Shown piece after piece: positions 12,746 to 23,433 of a stretch of DNA of 64,000 bases. The position numbers and the translations under genes were made by a program. The stretch comes from Penicillium oxalicum. Its lineage: Eukaryota; Ascomycota; Eurotiomycetes; Eurotiales; Aspergillaceae. The stretch spans positions 1,364,001-1,428,000 of the forward strand of contig NC_064656.1 in NCBI RefSeq assembly GCF_001723175.1, written 5' to 3'. Each line of letters starts with the position of its first letter. Position 1 is the stretch's first letter. The notes under the pieces are model-generated. The model did not search any database and was not told the origin of the DNA. It saw only the letters and a list, made by a program, of their open reading frames with translations.

Positions 12746-14002
12746 CTTGTCGTCGGTGGAAATGACTTCGTGATGTGTTGAGCGGAAAGGCGGTCGAGGG
12801 TAGATGGAAGCTGGCGGGCTTTGTCGCTGACCGGGCAGTTGAGTATGCTCAGAAAGCTATTTTGCGCGAGTCTTTGTGAGTCTCCTTGCTTGCGCCACCT
12901 CGTCTAGCCGTGTCGCAACGAGCCCGAATGAAAGAAAAGTCGATGGTATGAGATGGATGGGAACTCCGTCCGTGGAAGGTGAGGTTTGGACGTAGTCTTG
13001 GCACCCGCCCGGCGACCGGTTCTAGTCGCCCACGGAAGCAACCTCAGCAATTTGACAACGTCGGCGAGCAAAGTACTGATCAAAGCAATCCCCCGCAATA
13101 AACTGCTCTGAGAACGCCGGTGGAAGCGAGACTGATCGGTATTCAGAATTATTATATTGTAAAGGGAAATACTGACAAGAAAATGCCGGTTACAGGAGTC
13201 ACTCGGGAGCGTGTTTACTGATTGGAGCAGCAATCGTTACAGTTCTTTTCAGGGAGTGGTGCCTTATTAGACAGCCGTCTTGGCCCAAAACTACTTATTC
13301 CGTCCAAGTAATCAGAGTTTACGTCGGAAATGCGTCCGGTTATAGATCGGAATTCATTGAGCGGTACTTTTCGGGCAGTCTGATCATAGAAGGGAAAGTA
13401 GAGGACATTTCTTCCCGTCAATGCTCGCGCTGGAGTTGACAAAGATCTTTCCAAGCGGCGAACAGAACAATTCATCGTCATCTCCACAGGTGGTTATCTC
13501 ACTGAAATACATGCATGTGGTGGAGACACATTGCCATTTCCCTGTACTCTGCCAGATTCAACGACAGCCATCATCGCGTTGGCATCTGTGTTCCGGCAAG
13601 TCTGCTCTGGATCGGAAGCAAAAACATTCGACTCCAACCCAATTAAGGTCGGTGGCCCAAAAAGCACAGCACCATAGTAGATACCTCTCACCCACGTCTT
13701 GTGGGTCATCGTTAGGGTATGTCATTCTAGGGCCACGGAGGATATGCAATTGCACATGTTATGACGTGGTCGAAGCGGAGACGCCGAAACAGCATATCAG
13801 TCCCGCGACCTGGAGAGCTCAACAAGCCTGGCGAAAAATCATCACCGGAGGCTTTTTTGGAAGTCTCTTCTTCGTTCAGAGTGTAGTTCTTGATAGACAC
13901 ATTCCGAATGATTGCCATTGTCAACCAAAATCGATTCTCGTCGAATAGGAATGGCGGAAGATTGTATGTCATATGCGATGTAAGTCAGAATCAAGGTATG
14001 CC
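12746..14002. other. Intergenic region upstream of TAF12 / downstream of SPC34
   Basis: Holds the TAF12 promoter and 5' leader and the 3' flank of SPC34. The frames at 12.9-13.9 kb on both strands overlap one another and none resembles a known protein. No gene is supported. Confidence 0.45.
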
Positions 14003-14855
14003 TCAAGACAAGAGCCCTCCAAGATCTCGATCAAGACCAGTGACTCGCGCTTCAAGTGTACGTTTCCTTCGCTCAAGCTCTCGAATCTCGGATAGCTCAC
14101 GCTCAATGTCTTCCTCGGTGACATTTGGGGTATCCGGGTTTGCTACTGGAGCTGGGGCAAGCTCCTCCTCCTCATCTCCGTATGAGTGGCGCATCTGCTC
14201 CAATTCCGCAGTACTGGCAGCAACTCGGGCTTCAAGTCGTGCGATCGATTCGGATATCGTCTCATGGCGGTATCGGAGGGTCTCAATTTTCTCTTGTGCC
14301 CCCGGTACTGGGCTGCGAATTCCATCAGAGCCATTCCCAGCGATTAGCACATGAAAAACTTACTAGACATTGCACAAGATCTCGGCCCCTCGAAGCAGGA
14401 CCTCAATGTTGACGTCTCCCCGTCCACCTCGGCCAGAAGGACCCGCTGACCGTTTAATCTCTTCCATCATATCGTGCCCCAGTACTCGCGCTACCGCAGA
14501 CTGGTTGCGATTGTTTCGGGCAGTATATATGCGGCTGGCCATGGACTCATTTTCAGGCTCTGCCGAAAATGTCGTGCCGCGTCGCGTGGCACGTCGTTGT
14601 CCACCATGGCTTTTGCTATCCGGATCAACTTGGAATAGCGCTCGTTCATGGACTTCCGTGTCGCGAATCAGGGCTGTGATGTCGTGCGAGCCCAGAAGCG
14701 CGTTGGTAAAAATGCGGGGAGGCGGAAACCTAGACAACGCCGTGGTGAGATGAAGTAACGGGGATTTGAAAGATGGGAGAGTATGCATACGGCAGTTCCG
14801 CAATTGCGTTTGAAGATAGAGCTATCTGCTCCATGTGTGACTCGAGAGGTGCCAT
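14003..14855 (-). CDS. SPC34: DASH/Dam1 kinetochore complex subunit Spc34
   Basis: Subunit of the fungal DASH (Dam1) ring that couples kinetochores to spindle microtubules. Exons 14855-14791, 14729-14364 and 14312-14003 give 246 residues; the second intron is only 51 bp. The N-terminus MAPLESHMEQIALSSNAIAE leads into the family block LPFPPPRIFTNALLGSHDIT and LIRDTEVHERALFQVD. After a basic RRATRRGT stretch comes RNNRNQSAVARVLGHDMMEE. The C-terminal half is coiled-coil: a heptad stretch with SESIARLEARVAASTAELEQ and EEDIERELSEIRELERRKRT. Length and order fit filamentous-fungal Spc34. The nearest upstream feature on the same strand is a possible small gene 79 bp away. Confidence 0.9.
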
Positions 14856-14933
14856 AGTAACGGAGCTGTCACCTTGACCGTAAATGCAGTGTAAAGTGCA
14901 AGACTGATTCCCTTTGTTTTTCCCGCGATGATG

Positions 14934-15154
14934 TTATTCGGTTTCTGCCTGAGGCGTTCAGTTAGTATTCCAGTCGGCCAAATACACCAAGAAGCTACGA
15001 ACACTGATACGGTATAGCTTGAGACTAAAATTTTCTGAATATGGCTCGGATTCAAATCCTCAATGTAGATTTTGGAGAAGCTAGATACCAGCGTGGTTCC
15101 TTCGAGACATTGCTCTGCAACCTCACGCTCGACAGCACGTCCACCTGTCCGCAT
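14934..15154 (-). CDS. Possible small two-exon gene (about 52 aa), unrecognised
   Basis: From the ATG at 15154 a frame opens with MRTGGRAVEREVAEQCLEG, runs through SFSKIYIEDLNPSHIQKI and can be spliced from a GTATCA donor (after 15011) to 14948. That intron is 62 bp with an ACTAAC branch site and CTCAG acceptor. Splicing gives a short end ILVSSYTAETE and a stop at 14934. The same frame extends upstream to an ATG at 15259 (MSRNEDERGTAPVRDQSA), interrupted by a single TAG at 15205-15203. It is therefore either a small gene starting at 15154, a longer gene with one nonsense change, or chance. I do not recognise the family. It lies between the divergent SPC34 and RPN3. Confidence 0.35.
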
Positions 15155-15454
15155 GCCGGGGACCTTCACTGGCCCAGCGGAAGTGGACCACAGCTCTCCT
15201 GACTAAGCACTCTGGTCACGGACCGGTGCTGTTCCACGCTCATCCTCGTTTCTTGACATCACAGCAATCAGCAACCTCATCAACCACCTTTCTCATTCGT
15301 CCCATTTTCGGTTGCTTTACCACGCTGTGTTCTTCGTCAGCCCAGACGTGTTGAGTGCTTCCGCTTCCTTTTCATTGCTTCTTCTGCCCTCTATTCCTCC
15401 CTGCTTCTCGAAGCTTCGGTGTTCGTTCAGCTGAGCTTCTCGTAGCTAGCAAAG

Positions 15455-17575
15455 ATGCCTGCTGAGAGGCGATCTCTACGGTCAAACAACAAGTCTGACA
15501 GCTCTTCATCTGCTAACGGTGACAAGGCGCAGTCCAACTCCCAGAGCTCAAGCACTAAGGAAAAGACTACTCCGGCGACTCGCGCCGCCGCCAGCAAGGC
15601 AAAGTCGGCCCCGACAAAGAAAGGCGCCGCCAAGGGCGCATCAGAGAACGGGATGGGAGATGATGATGAGTCTCACGTCAATGGCTCAAACGCCGCGGAG
15701 AACAGCTTGAATGGTTCTGAGGACGTTGAGATGGGCGAGGATACGGCAGGTGCGCCTACATCCTCCTTCAAGTCGAGTAAGAACCGGCATGGTGACGAGA
15801 AGATGACTGTTGTAGTGCCCCCGATCAAGGGTTCGAAACCATCCGGCAAAGCTGGCGATGACAAGGAGGAGGATGTCACAATGGAGGGTGCTGAAGAAGA
15901 CAATGCGGAGAAGGCCGAGCCCAAGGTTGACCCTACAACCAAGGCCATCCAGGGTAAGTCTGACTCGTTTCCATCAACTAGGGGTTGCGGGTTTGAACCC
16001 AACTTTCGCAATTACAACCTGCTAACCATGGATTCCGTATCTCTTCGCTGTGACCACAGACATCAAGACCAACTTCACCCTACTTGAGCGCGCTGTAGCC
16101 CATTTCGATCCTCGGTTCACTCTCCGTGTCCTGCGATCCATCTCGTCGATGCGAAAACACATTACCCCCGAAGTGCTTTCTCAGGTGATTGTGCAAACCT
16201 ACCAGCCATCAAGCTCGGTGGCTTCGTTCCTCCTCGACGCCATTGACCAGACCGGAGCCTTTGAGAATGTCTCCGCAAGCTCGAAAATGGATCTGGACTC
16301 CGAGAAGGCCAAGCCAGGTTCGAAGGAGGTCCTTCCCGAGGTGGACATCTACCTGTCAATCTTGGTGCAAATCTACCTCTTTGATCAGCGGCAAATTCAG
16401 AGGGGCGCCAAGCTCTCAACTGAGCTAATTGAACGCCTGCGTGCTCTCAACCGAAGAACGTTGGATTCGCTCGCGGCTCGTGTGTACTTCTACTATTCCC
16501 TCTTTTTCGAGCAGATAACACCGCTTCCTCCCTCACCCGCTGCCACGGTGACGACTATTCGTCAGCCCCTGTTAGCGGCGTTGCGGACCGCCGTCCTTCG
16601 AAAGGACGTCGATACGCAAGCCACAGTCATGACCCTGCTTCTTCGCAACTACCTGTCAACCTCGCATATCACCCAAGCCGATCTGCTCATCTCGCACAAT
16701 CGCTTCCCGCCCGCGGCATCCAACAACCAGATTGCGCGATATCTGTATTATCTGGGACGAATTCGTGCCATTCAGCTTCAGTACACAGAAGCTCACGGCC
16801 ATTTGATCGGTGCCACGCGGAAGTCTCCAACCAGCAATGTCGCGCGGGGATTCTACCAGGCTTCGCACAAACTCCTTGTGGTTGTCGAGCTTCTCATGGG
16901 TGATATTCCTGATCGGGCAATCTTCCGTCAGCCTGCACTGGAGAAGGCCATGCATCCTTATTTCCTGCTGACCCAGGCTGTCAGCGTGGGAGATTTGGAT
17001 GGCTTCTTAAATACGGTCAACACGCATAGCTCCACCTTCCGCAAGGATGGTACATACACACTGATTCTGCGTCTTCGTCAGAATGTCATCAAGACTGGCA
17101 TTCGCATGATGTCGTTGTCATACTCTCGTATCTCTCTGCGAGATATCTGCCTTCGCCTGGGCTTGGACAGCGAAGAGTCGGCGGAGTACATTGTTGCAAA
17201 GGCCATCCGCGACGGTGTCATTGAGGCCACGCTCGACCATGAACACGGTTTCATGAAGAGCAAGGAGGTTGGAGACATCTATGCCACTCGGGAGCCAGGC
17301 GAGGCTTTCCACGAGCGTATCCGCGCTTGTTTGGCTCTGCATGACGAGAGTGTTAAGGTAAATTGACCGCTTCACTTATCTTCTTGTTGTACGACAGAGT
17401 TGCTGACTTGATCCTTACCTGCTTCTTATAGGCCATGCGATTTCCCATGAACCAGCATCGATTGGAGCTCAAGAGTGCGCAGGAAGCCCGTGAGCGAGAG
17501 CGCGAGCTTGCCAAGGAGATTCAAGAAGGAGACATGGATGATGAGGATGCTGGCGGCGATTTTGATGCTATCTGA
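15455..17575 (+). CDS. RPN3: 26S proteasome regulatory (lid) subunit Rpn3
   Basis: Non-ATPase lid subunit of the 19S regulatory particle, orthologous to human PSMD3. Exons 15455-15953, 16060-17357 and 17432-17575 give 646 residues. The first about 165 residues are a low-complexity Ser/Lys/Glu/Asp-rich extension. The conserved body starts at the intron with DIKTNFTLLERAVAHFDPRF and TLRVLRSISSMRKHITPEVL. It continues with helical-repeat sequence (RALNRRTLDSLAARVYFYYS, LRNYLSTSHITQADLLISHN) and the PCI domain (VGDLDGFLNTVNTHSSTFRK, YSRISLRDICLRLGLDSEES). The C-terminal block AMRFPMNQHRLELKSAQEAR ends in an acidic tail. The protein is somewhat longer than yeast Rpn3 because of the N-terminal extension. 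Confidence 0.96.
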
Positions 17576-18306
17576 AGAGGATAGTGTCTTTGGCAACGAA
17601 GTAGGCGCTTCGAATTATGACGTGGTTCATCCTTTTTGGGGTATTTCGTTCAATATGGGCCTTCATTCGACCTTGTGTTGGTTCTTCGAGATCTTGTGTT
17701 TTTGTTGGAACTCTGTCGCGCGTGTGTGTATGAGGCATTTGAATTGCAGGGTTGAGATGATTACTTCTCTTATATGTTGTTTTCATTCTAGACGTTTGGC
17801 GGCGTTCCACTCTCGCCGGGATGTATTGGAGCTTACCTAGCAGGATAGCCATTGTAAGGACAGGCTCGAATGAAATCCAGAGTCGGATTCTATCGCCCAG
17901 ACTACGATCAATATGACGGGGTGAATGGTGCATTCGTTCGAGTGTCCTGTTGGGGAACCTGACAAAACACCATCTTGGTGATTTAGCTCGCCCTGAATCT
18001 CCAGTACAGTCAGATTCCATCAAATCCCTCAGATTCAAATCGACCTGTACAGTTCCGCACAGGGATGGGTGTGGTCAGTGCCGATTCTCAGTAGTGTCAA
18101 CTTGTCGACTCAAAGATAATTTTGTACGATTCGAAGAAAAAACGGGCCTATCTGTCACTTTCACAGCTATTCTTTGTCATTGATGACCGTCATGACATTT
18201 GATTAGACAACAGTGTCAGATCTGGTTTACGCTCGATCAAAATATCAGGACGGAAATCGACTAAAGGAATAGAAATCAAGGTCAAAAACAAAGCGAGGAA
18301 CAGCTT
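17576..18306. other. 3' flank of RPN3, no gene seen
   Basis: AT-rich flanking DNA. One antisense frame at 17.57-18.04 kb overlaps the RPN3 3' UTR and resembles nothing known. Confidence 0.45.
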
Positions 18307-18769
18307 TCACTTAGCAATGTCTTCAATCATATACACAGAGTACTCACGCTCCCCAAAAGGCTCTGTACATCTCAGCAAATTCTGAATCGTCACTCTGAAC
18401 AAACTATCGTCGTCGTCATCGTCGTCTTCTTCCTCTTTCAAAACAGAAATCCGCCCCATCCAGATCAATGTCCCTAGAGCTTCCATCGATCGTGGTACCA
18501 TGGAAGTGCGTTTCAGTTTGATAGTACATGGCTGCATTGTAGGCCCGTATGGGCTTTCTTGCCCGGTTGAGGGAAATCTCAATGTCTGCTGCGTTGATTA
18601 CACCATGCGAGAGCCACAAGCCAGACTCATTATTTATGGGAAGCTCTTTCTCCTCATCAGGAACTTTCTTTAGATCGAGTCTCAATCCACCCTCGCACAT
18701 TCTGTTGGGCTACCTCTCGTCAAAGACTCCAAGTATTCCAGTCGCTCGTCTGATCCGGTAAACGGCCAT
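18307..18769 (-). pseudogene. Decayed ORF of unknown family
   Basis: A minus-strand frame begins at the ATG at 18769 with MAVYRIRRATGILGVFDER and meets a TAG at 18712-18710. It then continues in the same frame as PNRMCEGGLRLDLKKVPDEE, SGLWLSHGVINAADIEISLN and YYQTETHFHGTTIDGS. At about 18440 a second frame takes over with a run of Glu/Asp, then SLFRVTIQNLLRCTEPFGER, ending at a stop at 18307. Together this looks like one protein of about 150 residues broken by one nonsense codon and one frameshift. I recognise no domain. It may instead be a short live gene with an unusual intron, or chance. Confidence 0.4.
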
Positions 18770-21325
18770 GATGGGTGCTCTGCTCATTATCGTCTTTGTC
18801 AGCCTAGTCTGCGATTAGCATCCAGTACAAATATCAAGAGATGTAGGTTTCAAATCATATCAAGAGACCAGCATGTGGTCTGCCAGGGAACAGGGCATAC
18901 AAGGTGTTGTGAAATCAGTCTGTCCCTCAAGGACGAGCACATAGGTAGCCACTTGGCTGCCCTTGTTTGACCAAGACAGCCTTTGAAGAAATTCCATTGG
19001 GCGCTAAGTGCCTCGACAACTGCTATTTCCTAGTGAAGAAGGATCCTGAAGACATCCCATACCAATGCCCCGCGGGGGGGGGGGGTCCACCAGTGAGGAT
19101 TTTTGAGAATCTTCCAATTCAGTCAAACTCTCCCCATGTGAAGCATCACGCATCGAGAATGGCAAGTTCTGAGGCAATTGCAGGGCAAATGTGGTGCCGA
19201 GCCGCCTCCTGCTTCAAAGAAGTGACAGCCTGTGATGGCAGCGATCGTTTGGAGGCTCTTTTTTGTTGACCATGCGACCCAAGCAACTGAATGATCTTCG
19301 GCAAGTTTGTGCGTACACCTGTGTTATACTTAGCGTCGGTAGGTTTGGTGGACGTGCTCGACATCGTCAGAAATATGCACAGTGATGGTTCAAGTCTTTA
19401 AGCAGCTGATATTGCTCGAGACAGGAGATGAATAACAGAAAGTTGAGCCGAGGACAATAAGTGAAGCGGCGATTGATTTCACTCCACTGAGTGTCCTAGA
19501 GCAGGGATATGAAGAGGTGCAGTTGAATGTAGATTGGACTCGGTGTAAGTGAGACTCGATGATTCTGCGCTGGTGAGGGAGCCAGGTGTGGGCGAGGTCA
19601 TATTTATGGCTTGACAAGGCGTCCGAGTGAAAAAAGAGTGTTTTTTGGGGCTTTTCTGTTAACAGATCGACAAAAAAGAGGTTGAATGGCTGAGTGACGG
19701 TTTCATAGATTCTCTTATATTTCACTTCGGGATAGAGGTTGGATGTGTATTGAGCATCGACCTCGAAATTTAATTTGCACTAGAATCAACACGTTGTTTC
19801 ACAGACGCAGCACAGAAATGTATTCTACCACAGGCTCTGCTGTCTGCAAGCCCCCTCGGCTCCTAAATTTCGAAACAGGCTTAATATTGAGTCTGCTAAG
19901 GTGGCAGTACCTAATATAACGGAAGCAACACCAACTATACCTTTCGGTATCTTTCCATCCTATTGATGTGGTGGTCTACCAGAATTCCATTCAATATGCG
20001 AAGATGCTGGGAATACTGATCCTATGCGGCTTTTGTTGTATAGAGGCTGTTCTTTATCACAGGTAGCTCCAAAGTTGCTTTATTTTCTATGTCGAACACG
20101 ACATTTCTCATTTAATTCAACATTAATGTATTGATGCATACACTTTTGGATTCGCTAAGTCAATATGGTAACATAGTAAGCCGTTTAGTCTTCTATAGCC
20201 ACAGGAATCTATTCGTCAAATCGCTCATGTCCTCCATATCTCCCATCATCTTTTGTCACATTCATTCCTCCACCCTTTTTATCAAGTCTTTTGTCAGATC
20301 TGCGATCTAAACTCCCATCATATCTTACATCAAATCCTATGTTTACATAGTGTACAAAGGTTTGTAGGCCCTGGAGCCTTGATTCTTCAATTCTTTTGAA
20401 GTAACTGTGTGGTCTTTCTAGTAATTAAAAGGAAGAGGAGCAGGGGAGAAGGGAAAGGATGTACCACCCACTTCTCTTCACTAATGTGTCTTTCTGTACT
20501 GGGGATGTGTTACATATCATCAATCATACCGATCATGGAGCTATTTAAAACGGTATTCAACCACGAGAATATGTTTTCTTCTCTAGCCCCATTGATGTTC
20601 TGTACTGAGGTAGTCGCATTCTTTCTGATATCTAGGTCGTATCTTGCAAAAGACTATTCGAATACTATAGAGCTACTACTAGATCGTTTTGTGTTCTTAG
20701 TCAGCTGTCATGAATATAGCTATCACATAGTAACAAAGCTAAGAAAATGTAATACCCTTTAAAGTCCCATCGTGTCTAGCAGAAGAAAAGAGCTCGGGGT
20801 GATTTGAGGCGAGATCTAGGACGGGTAGTACTTCGATGGGTTTATCCAGTTTAGTTGTATGTTGGATGTGCGGCTAACATGGTCCGGTTGATATATTTGT
20901 GCCGGCTCCGGTGCTGTTTACGAAGATGCCGGAGCCGCATAAACCAAGGGACCTTTCAACAGGCCAGTACGTTGCTAGGCATAGCTCCATTATTGCGTCG
21001 ACCATATTTCATAATGAATTGACAATTCATCGTGCGAAAAAGATGAAAGCAATTCTCCGTCCAAACCCTGTTACTGTATTTCCGCCATGCCCGGGTGCCT
21101 CGGGCGGAGCTGCCAAGTATCGGAGCCAGGCGCATAAGGTCCGTGCGCATCCCGAGCTCGAAATCTTCCCGTCGGCCAGATTCATTTCCTGGCAGACACC
21201 CAGTCCTTGCGCGGTCATTCTCGACTGTCTTCTGAGCCCGTGTCAAGACTTTACTGCCCAATGCATATCATTTGAAAATTTCGGCTTTCAACCCCCTACC
21301 AGAATTCCATCACACTGCCCTGAGT
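18770..21325. other. Gene-poor, AT-rich stretch
   Basis: No gene that I can support. A run of about eleven G occurs near 19074-19084. From about 19.7 to 20.8 kb the base composition is clearly AT-rich, with many TA steps and frequent stops in all frames, unlike the genic DNA around it. It could be an old repeat or RIP-mutated DNA, or simply a relaxed intergenic region. The right end is the COQ1 promoter. Confidence 0.45.
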
Positions 21326-22736
21326 ATGCGGGCGCGCACGTTATCAGTCACCGGGCTAACCCTCAAGCGGACTCCGTCAATTTCCGTCTGCCCCCAATGT
21401 CTCCGCGATGACCTATACACGACACAGAGTCTCCTTCAGACCCGAAATTTTCGCACAGGCCGCCGAATAGATGCCTCCCCATTCGGGGCAGCGGCCACTG
21501 CTGCTCAGGCAATCTTTAAGGGCTTGCCTAGAGCACCTCCCGGCGTCTCGGTCGATCCATTGCGAATGGTGGGCAAGGAATTGAAGTTCTTGAGTAACAA
21601 TATTCGCCAATTGCTTGGATCCGGGCACCCGGCTCTGGACAAGGTTGCCAAATACTACACGCGCAGCGAGGGAAAACATATGCGGCCCTTGTTGGTCCTG
21701 CTCATGTCTCAGGCAACGGCGGTCGATCCGCGGAAAGATCTGTCAAGAACCCCCAACACCGCTCCCGTCGACATTTCGCTCAGTCCGCTCAGTATCCTGG
21801 AGGATGCAAACCCCGATACCGACCACCTTGTCCCCGAGCCTCCCAAGACTCAAAGTTTTGTCGGTGATGAGAACATTCTTCCGAATCAGCGCCGGCTTGC
21901 CGAGATCACAGAGCTGATCCACACTGCCTCGCTCCTCCACGACGATGTCATTGACAATGCAGAGACCCGTCGCGGAAGTGCTTCGGCGAATATTGAATTC
22001 GGAAACAAAATGGCTGTGCTAGCTGGTGATTTCCTCTTGGGCCGCGCCTCGGTCGCGTTGGCTCGACTGTTGGACCCGCAAGTGATTGAGCTCATGGCCA
22101 CCGTGATCAACAATCTTGTGCAGGGCGAGTTCATGCAACTCAAAAATACGGCCAAAGATGAGGCAAAGCCGGTTTATACCGATAACACCGTGGAGTACTA
22201 TCTCCAGAAAACCTACCTTAAGACTGCTAGCCTTATCAGCAAGTCTTGCCGCTCCGCCGCGGTCCTGGGCTGCAGCGCCCCAGAGGTTGTCGAGGCCGCT
22301 TACGCCTATGGGCGAAATCTTGGACTCGCATTCCAACTGGTGGACGATATGCTGGACTATACCTTGACCGAAGCCGAGCTCGGTAAGCCGGCGGGAGCTG
22401 ATTTGGAGCTGGGGCTGGCTACCGCTCCACTGCTCTTTGCTTGGAAGAGCAACCCTGAGCTTGGCCCCATGGTTGGTCGCAAGTTCGGTAAAGAGGGTGA
22501 CGTACAACGGGTAAGTCCTCAAGCAACTGACTGTCTGTCTGGCTCAAGTAATCGGTGCTAACCTTGGTTTCTAGGCCCGTGAGTTGGTGTACCAGAGCAA
22601 CGGCGTCGAGCAAACTCGGGCTCTGGCTCAGGACTATGCCGACAAGGCTGTGGCCGCGATCAGTGATTTCCCTGACAGCGATGCCAAGGCTGGATTGATT
22701 GAGATGGCCGAGAAGACCATGAAGCGACGGAAGTAA
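21326..22736 (+). CDS. COQ1: Mitochondrial polyprenyl diphosphate synthase (ubiquinone side chain)
   Basis: Trans-prenyltransferase that condenses isopentenyl diphosphate onto an allylic primer to make the ubiquinone tail. Exons 21326-22510 and 22575-22736 give 448 residues. The N-terminus (MRARTLSVTGLTLKRTPS) is basic and Ser/Thr-rich, as in a mitochondrial presequence. The core begins with PLRMVGKELKFLSNNIRQLL. Next are the GKHMRPLLVLLMSQA motif and the first aspartate-rich motif in LLHDDVIDNAETRRG (Asp from about residue 206). These are followed by GDFLLGRASVALA, the VQGEFMQLKN and KTASLISKSC blocks, and the second aspartate motif LVDDMLDY (about residue 340). The frame is open upstream to a TTG at 21272, but 21326 is the first ATG. 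Chain length of the product cannot be read from sequence. Confidence 0.95.
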
Positions 22737-23433
22737 CGACCCATACTTCTTGTATCATCTTTTGTAAAAATATCTCCCCCTTTGTCGAGTTTTTTGGCCC
22801 TTTATTCCGCGAAAGTGCCTTCTATGTACACCTATCTTACCTTCTACACTTTCCTTTCTCGTACTTTGGCTCCAGTTATAGACGGCAATTGACAGGGTGG
22901 TGTCGTGCATTGTTTCAGCCTCTTCTCTGATTCAAACCCATAGGTAATTCATATGGAAACTGCAAATTACTCAGATCAACAGCATAGACATGTACTTTTG
23001 GTCACCAGATCCCATCACGACTTCGTGCCGTGCGGATGTTCCTGACAGTTGGTCAGATCGTGCGGGGGCTGGTAAGCTCGAGCGGGTACTCTTACGTCAC
23101 TGGATCTGCTGGTATTGTATTTACGGAAAGATCTCGTGCAACGACGCGATGAAATCTCGTGCCCGAGGGTTGTACTGTCAGGACCAAACGGTAACCTAAC
23201 GATCAACCGAGCGCCAGGACCTTCGTCATGCCGGCGTCTCTAGGGCGGTTGCAACTCCACTTCATTCCTAAGCTTTGGTGTCGATTCAGCGTTGTACTCA
23301 ATCACTCATTCGGCCACCTCGTTCGGCACTGGAGCTGGTCTCTCCCTGCCTATCGCTGATTTGTCTGGTTGTGCTTGAAAGATAGGCTTTCTTATTCGAA
23401 ATATGGAACAGTCCCGTTAATCAACAATTACCG
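22737..23433. other. Intergenic, COQ1 terminator and promoter of the PH/SMP gene
   Basis: The left part is the T-rich COQ1 3' flank and the right part the 5' leader of the next gene. No additional ORF is supported. Confidence 0.45.

Noticed and set aside
15980..16020. tRNA-like B-box sequence (gggtttgaaccc)
   Set aside because: It lies in the first RPN3 intron with no matching A box or cloverleaf.
21272..21325. 18-codon N-terminal extension of COQ1
   Set aside because: It begins at a TTG, not an ATG. The first ATG at 21326 gives a good mitochondrial presequence.
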